64,000 nt of DNA, from NCBI GenBank assembly GCA_036244855.1, contig BQKZ01001741.1:1-64000 (forward strand), given 5' to 3'. This document shows positions 60,166-64,000 of the stretch, piece after piece. Below the pieces are notes generated by a model that saw only the letters and a program-made list of their open reading frames with translations, searched no databases and was not told the origin of the DNA. Position 1 is the first letter of the stretch. Every line of letters starts with the position of its first letter. Source of the stretch: Temnopleurus reevesii. Lineage: Eukaryota; Echinodermata; Echinoidea; Temnopleuroida; Temnopleuridae. The translations under genes and the position numbers were made by a program.

Positions 60166-61544
60166 AGTACTATTAGGTGTAGATTGAATATAAAATCTGA
60201 CTGAGAATGTAACATTATCTTCATGATTATATTTTTGTTTAGTTTTGATATTGTGTCTGATAGATGGAATTCACAATTTCATCATACCATATATTTCACA
60301 ACTAAATTTTATAGATAAATCATATTTTATCAAGGCTATAGTTTTCATATTTAACTAGACAATGATGAATAAGAGTTATTTTCTATTGAATAAATATAAT
60401 GACAAAATAGGAGCCTTCAGAGGCAAAGGATCTTGTAATCTAACCACCTTTTCTTTATTGAAAAGCAACTTTTACAATATAAAGCTTGAAAAGGTATATC
60501 AGTATTTATTTTGAAATGCCTTCATCAATATTTCAGAGGGAGTTAACAAAACAACACATGGTATCTAAATCTAGGAGCATTGTTATGAGATACAAAAATA
60601 ACAGTGTCAGACATCTCTTATGATGGCAAATAAGATATCCGCTTTATTATCTCTTCTAGTTGATAAGTTCTTAGAAAAGATCATTTTACTCTGGAACTTG
60701 AACTTGAGATGTGGTTCCTTCACACTAGTAGTAATACTTCACACATGTAGCAATACTTTGTGCATCTCAATCCAGTAGCATTATGACTTTGAAAAAAAAG
60801 CTCCCCTAAAATTCTCCTTGATAGCCTCCAGGGAGCTCTTTTTTTGCTCCTCTCACAAATTTTAAAGTTCTCTCCATGATTAAGAAACATGCAATTTGCA
60901 ATATTCAAATAAAAAAATGACTTGTTAATTGCACAAAACACAATTAAAATCCATGAAACCTGGCAGCACATTTGACGGCATATTCCAGACAAATTTAATG
61001 AACGATTCATTTACTGAGTGTACTATGTGCAGTGGAATGAAATTAGTTATACAGTAATTGCTACCAATTCCACTTCAGAATCAGTGAATGATTTATGAAA
61101 CTGCCTCTACAGACTTTGCCTGTTATTAAAATTTGATTTAATTCATAGACTAATGAAGGATTTGATCTGTCTCCTTAAATTCAGGAGGAGATGAGGAAAG
61201 AAATTATGATTGCTACGCTGCAATACAGAAAGAGAAGACTGTAAATTGAAATCAACTGTAAATTGAAACCACAATTCAGCTTTCAGCTCCAAAGATTTTT
61301 GAATCAATAAACCATTTATCTATCTAATAATAAAGAGCAAATTAACTGTTTTTTGTGTTTATTTACAGTTGGTATTCAGATGAAGAAAAAAAGAAATGAA
61401 TGCCTTTTATCGCCCAAGACTTCTTTATGAGAGATCCTTAAAAGGCTCTACAAAATAAGACATTATGAATCCAGGTTTAGCATTGCAGCTATATTGCAAC
61501 TACAGTATACTACAGTTTTTTTTAAAGAATAAATTTCTTCTAGG

Positions 61545-61885
61545 TTCCTTCTCACTTCACCTGGGTCTGGTGCAGTATAAGATGGATTAATTTCTTGCTG
61601 TGGGAAATTGATGTATAAGCGGGGGTTATCTCTTGGGTCTTATTTTTGCTGATGTAGTGACCATAAATTTGCTAAGATTTTCACTCATTATATGGTCACA
61701 TAGACTTGTGTACAATGATCTGTTGAAACATGAAAGTAACAACACACTTTTATGTAAATGTGTCTGAAGTTTATTTACGCTAAGATAAGTGCTTTTACCT
61801 TAACCCTGGATGGGATTTGAACTGAGACCTTCAGGTTGAAAGGTGCTACATTGTATATCCAAACCACTACACCATGAAGCTTCCA
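61545..61885 (-). mobile_element. SINE interrupted by another repeat
   Basis: The reverse SINE core (CTTCTAGGTTCC to GGGAAATTGATGT, about 61545-61615) and its tRNA head (about 61805-61885, with TGGTGTAGTGG and CAGTTCAAATCCC on the reverse strand) are separated by the repeat at 61621-61800. Confidence 0.75.
61621..61800 (+). mobile_element. 'GACTTGTGTACAA' family, copy nested in a SINE
   Basis: GGGTCTTATTTTTGCTGATG, TAGTGACCATAAATTTGCTA, TTTTCACTCATTATATGGTC, ACTTGTGTACAATGATC and AACATGAAAGTAACAACAC match the copy at 28486-28690. Confidence 0.75.
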
Positions 61886-62242
61886 CATGAAGTTTAGTTT
61901 GGAAATTTGAGCCTGAATTTTTAAAAGAAGATGAGGCTTTGAATAAGGAATTAATCAAGAAAAACAATATTGGTATTCACAAAGGGTTGCGAAAGTTCCT
62001 GGCTTATCACGTAGATAACAGAGTGTGAATTAATGAAGGCTTTTTATCTCTTTGTATAATGCGCTCATCCCGTATGATTTGTAGCCGTCATGTGGCAGAT
62101 TATGAAAATGGAGCAGATCAGTTCGAATTGCAAACACGTCTCCCAACCCTCCAATTTAGCTTTATCAGTGTCGACTTTCTTATGCATGAGTGGGATTTGA
62201 CACTCGAACCAGTCGTTAGTATGATGCATGCAAGGGTTGCTT

Positions 62243-62745
62243 TTAAAGGCCAAGTAGAGTTTTGGTAAAAGCGAATATTTTCATCGCCAATTTCTGTCTT
62301 GAAATATACATGTATATAATATGAAACATAGTATCATGAACATGTTGCACAAAAGATTGTATAAAATGAACAAGTTTTGGAAAATTTATAACCTAAAATG
62401 TGCAAAATATTTCAGCCCCGACACTAATTCAATAATTTCTTTCTTGATAATGGACAACTTCTCATGCACAGAATTGGATGACAATTTCAGAATTTAATCT
62501 TTGTGTATTCTTGTTTATTATGCTTTTGTCAAATCTCAGAATTAATTTTACATATGCCCGATACAAAGCAAAGTATTGTTATAACCAAGAGAGGGTGTAA
62601 GATATGATTTAAATTCAAATTTTCAAAAGAATTTGTAAAAAAGATATGCTATGATCTCAAAATGTGTATAAGAATTATATGTCATGATAAGCATCCCAAA
62701 AATTTACATTTCTTAATCTTCACCAAAAATATACTTGGGCTTTAA
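62243..62745. mobile_element. TTAA-flanked MITE, AGGCCAAGTA ends
   Basis: TTAA at 62243-62246 and 62742-62745 encloses a 495-bp unit with inverted ends AGGCCAAGTAGAGTTTTGGT and (other strand) AGCCCAAGTATATTTTTGGT. The interior is AT-rich without a gene. Confidence 0.8.
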
Positions 62746-63269
62746 GGTATTGATCAGTAAAACCAAGGATATATAATTGTTTGGTTGTCTAAATTTGCCA
62801 TTCTAGAAAAAAAAGAATTGTGTCAGCGGTTTGCAAATTTAGGGTCTGAATGATTTTACTTTAATGACCAAAATAAGACTCATACAGAGGAGGAAAGTCG
62901 AGGAGCCCTTTAAAAGTGGCTATTCTGATTACATGTATATTTCAAATGAATTTTATTGTATTTATTCTGAAAGAAAAGAAGATAATGAGAGAGGTTATTG
63001 GGTACAAGTAGCGGATGTTAATTAATAGTGAGAAGGAAATAATGACCACTCAACAGTGTACGATAATTTCAAGGAAGCACAAAGAAAAATAATACAAAAA
63101 AGATAAAAAAATTTCTTAATTGGCAATAGGATTTGATATTGTTAATTTTAGAACAATTTTTGTAATACTTGTCCATGAATTCAATTGACAGATCTATGTC
63201 ATGCTTTTCATCGTCAGGGAAGTAAAAATATTTATTTTTAGTACTGTATCGCTTTTACAAAATGTGTGC

Positions 63270-63490
63270 ATTGGGGATCAGTAATAATAATAATAATAAC
63301 AACAATAATTGATGCAATATAGCGCATGTATCCACTCTGTGGAGTGGTCATGGTGCTCTGCATTATTATTACCCTGGCTTTAGCCGGGTGTACACCAGCG
63401 CACATGGCATTTCAAGGAATAAATATTCCTACCGGATACCCATTCACCTCACCTGGGTTTAGTGCAGCACAATGTGGATGAATTATTTGA
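63270..63490 (-). mobile_element. tRNA-derived SINE, reverse copy lacking its head
   Basis: It starts with (TAA)n, then GCAATATAGCGCATGTATCC, ACCCTGGCTTTAGCCGGGTG, CATTTCAAGGAATAAATATT and CACCTGGGTTTAGTGCAGCA. The similarity ends before the tRNA-like part. Confidence 0.8.
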
Positions 63491-64000
63491 AAAAATGGGG
63501 GTGTTACTTTCTTTTGTGTCCATAAAGCAATTGTGTAGGATTGATGGGAGTTGTTTACTTTTTCCAAAATCCTTTGTTCTCCTACTGACAGTGCCTAAAA
63601 CTGTTTTTGTTAGCATATACTGTAGGTGTCACTTAGAAAGGAATACATTTTGCCAGCATTGCTTGTTAAATTGATTTATATTTGTTCAATTTCATCATAC
63701 CATATTGATAACCGATTACTTTTTGTAATTCAATGATTTTTGTTTTAAATTATGAAACTTGATATCTGAGAGATATGGTCACTCAGTGTATAATGCTGGT
63801 AGGCATAGAGAAAACACTAAACTTTCAACGCTTTGAGTGCGACTCAACATTGCAGGTATTGGGCTATTTGGTGGCGTCCACCGATGTGGTAGCCAATTAA
63901 TCTGGTTGCGTGAATTCTACGGTATTGAGTTGAAAGTGATGAGAGGCCATCATTTTCTTCTTCTGATAATAAAAATTTTGTTCTTGTTAATGTTGGATAA

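Larger units (their letters stand above)
47379..64000 (+). other. MAN1A-like: Intron following exon 7 (incomplete)
   Basis: This interval is more than 16.6 kb, and none of the remaining GH47 motifs (YIAEWxGG, HLxCFxGG, RPE) was found in it. Outside the listed elements nothing was recognised in about 48150-49900, 50400-51260, 51670-52320, 52460-54190, 54370-54950, 56320-57930, 58070-58660, 60170-61540 and 62760-63270. Confidence 0.75.

Overview
The window is metazoan genomic DNA and holds part of one intron-rich gene on the + strand. The gene is a class I alpha-1,2-mannosidase of the Golgi IA/IB/IC type (glycoside hydrolase family 47). Six coding exons can be read directly: 4409-5014, 7607-7822, 21350-21430, 42203-42297, 44168-44291 and 47263-47378. 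All use GT-AG borders with compatible phases. They encode a short cytosolic tail, one signal-anchor membrane segment, a charged coiled-coil stem and roughly the first half of the catalytic (alpha/alpha)6 barrel. One further exon of about 94 nt is required between 44291 and 47263. It most likely lies in the run of unknown bases at 46459-46871. The rest of the barrel and the 3' end must lie beyond position 64000.

Organism: the very long introns (up to 20.8 kb), AT-rich sequence, frequent palindromic TACATGTA words, many small inverted-repeat elements and a tRNA-headed SINE with an internal 'ttccttcagcaagaaatt'-like segment suggest a marine deuterostome. A sea urchin is my best guess (inference, about 0.6). 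Another echinoderm, a hemichordate or an amphioxus cannot be excluded. Nothing bacterial, viral or plasmid-like is present.

Layout: 1-4408 is the upstream flank, with a GAT microsatellite, a 593-bp foldback element flanked by TTAA, a SINE and a 5' leader with two tiny upstream ORFs. Intron 1 (5015-7606) has a MITE and an interstitial telomere-like tract. Intron 2 (7823-21349) and intron 3 (21431-42202) are repeat-rich, with several MITE families, SINEs, polypurine/polypyrimidine tracts and many local tandem duplications with 55-505 bp units. Intron 4 (42298-44167) begins with an almost complete SINE. The 44292-47262 interval carries a degenerate ~150-170 bp tandem array and the sequence gap. 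The last intron (47379 onward) is again MITEs, SINEs and local duplications, and I see no further exon in it.

No intact transposase, reverse transcriptase, RNA gene or second protein-coding gene was found. Every mobile element seen is short and non-autonomous. The encoded enzyme would trim mannose from N-glycans in the early Golgi. The rest of the window is best described as the evolving intronic landscape of that gene, with unusually many small foldback elements and local duplications.
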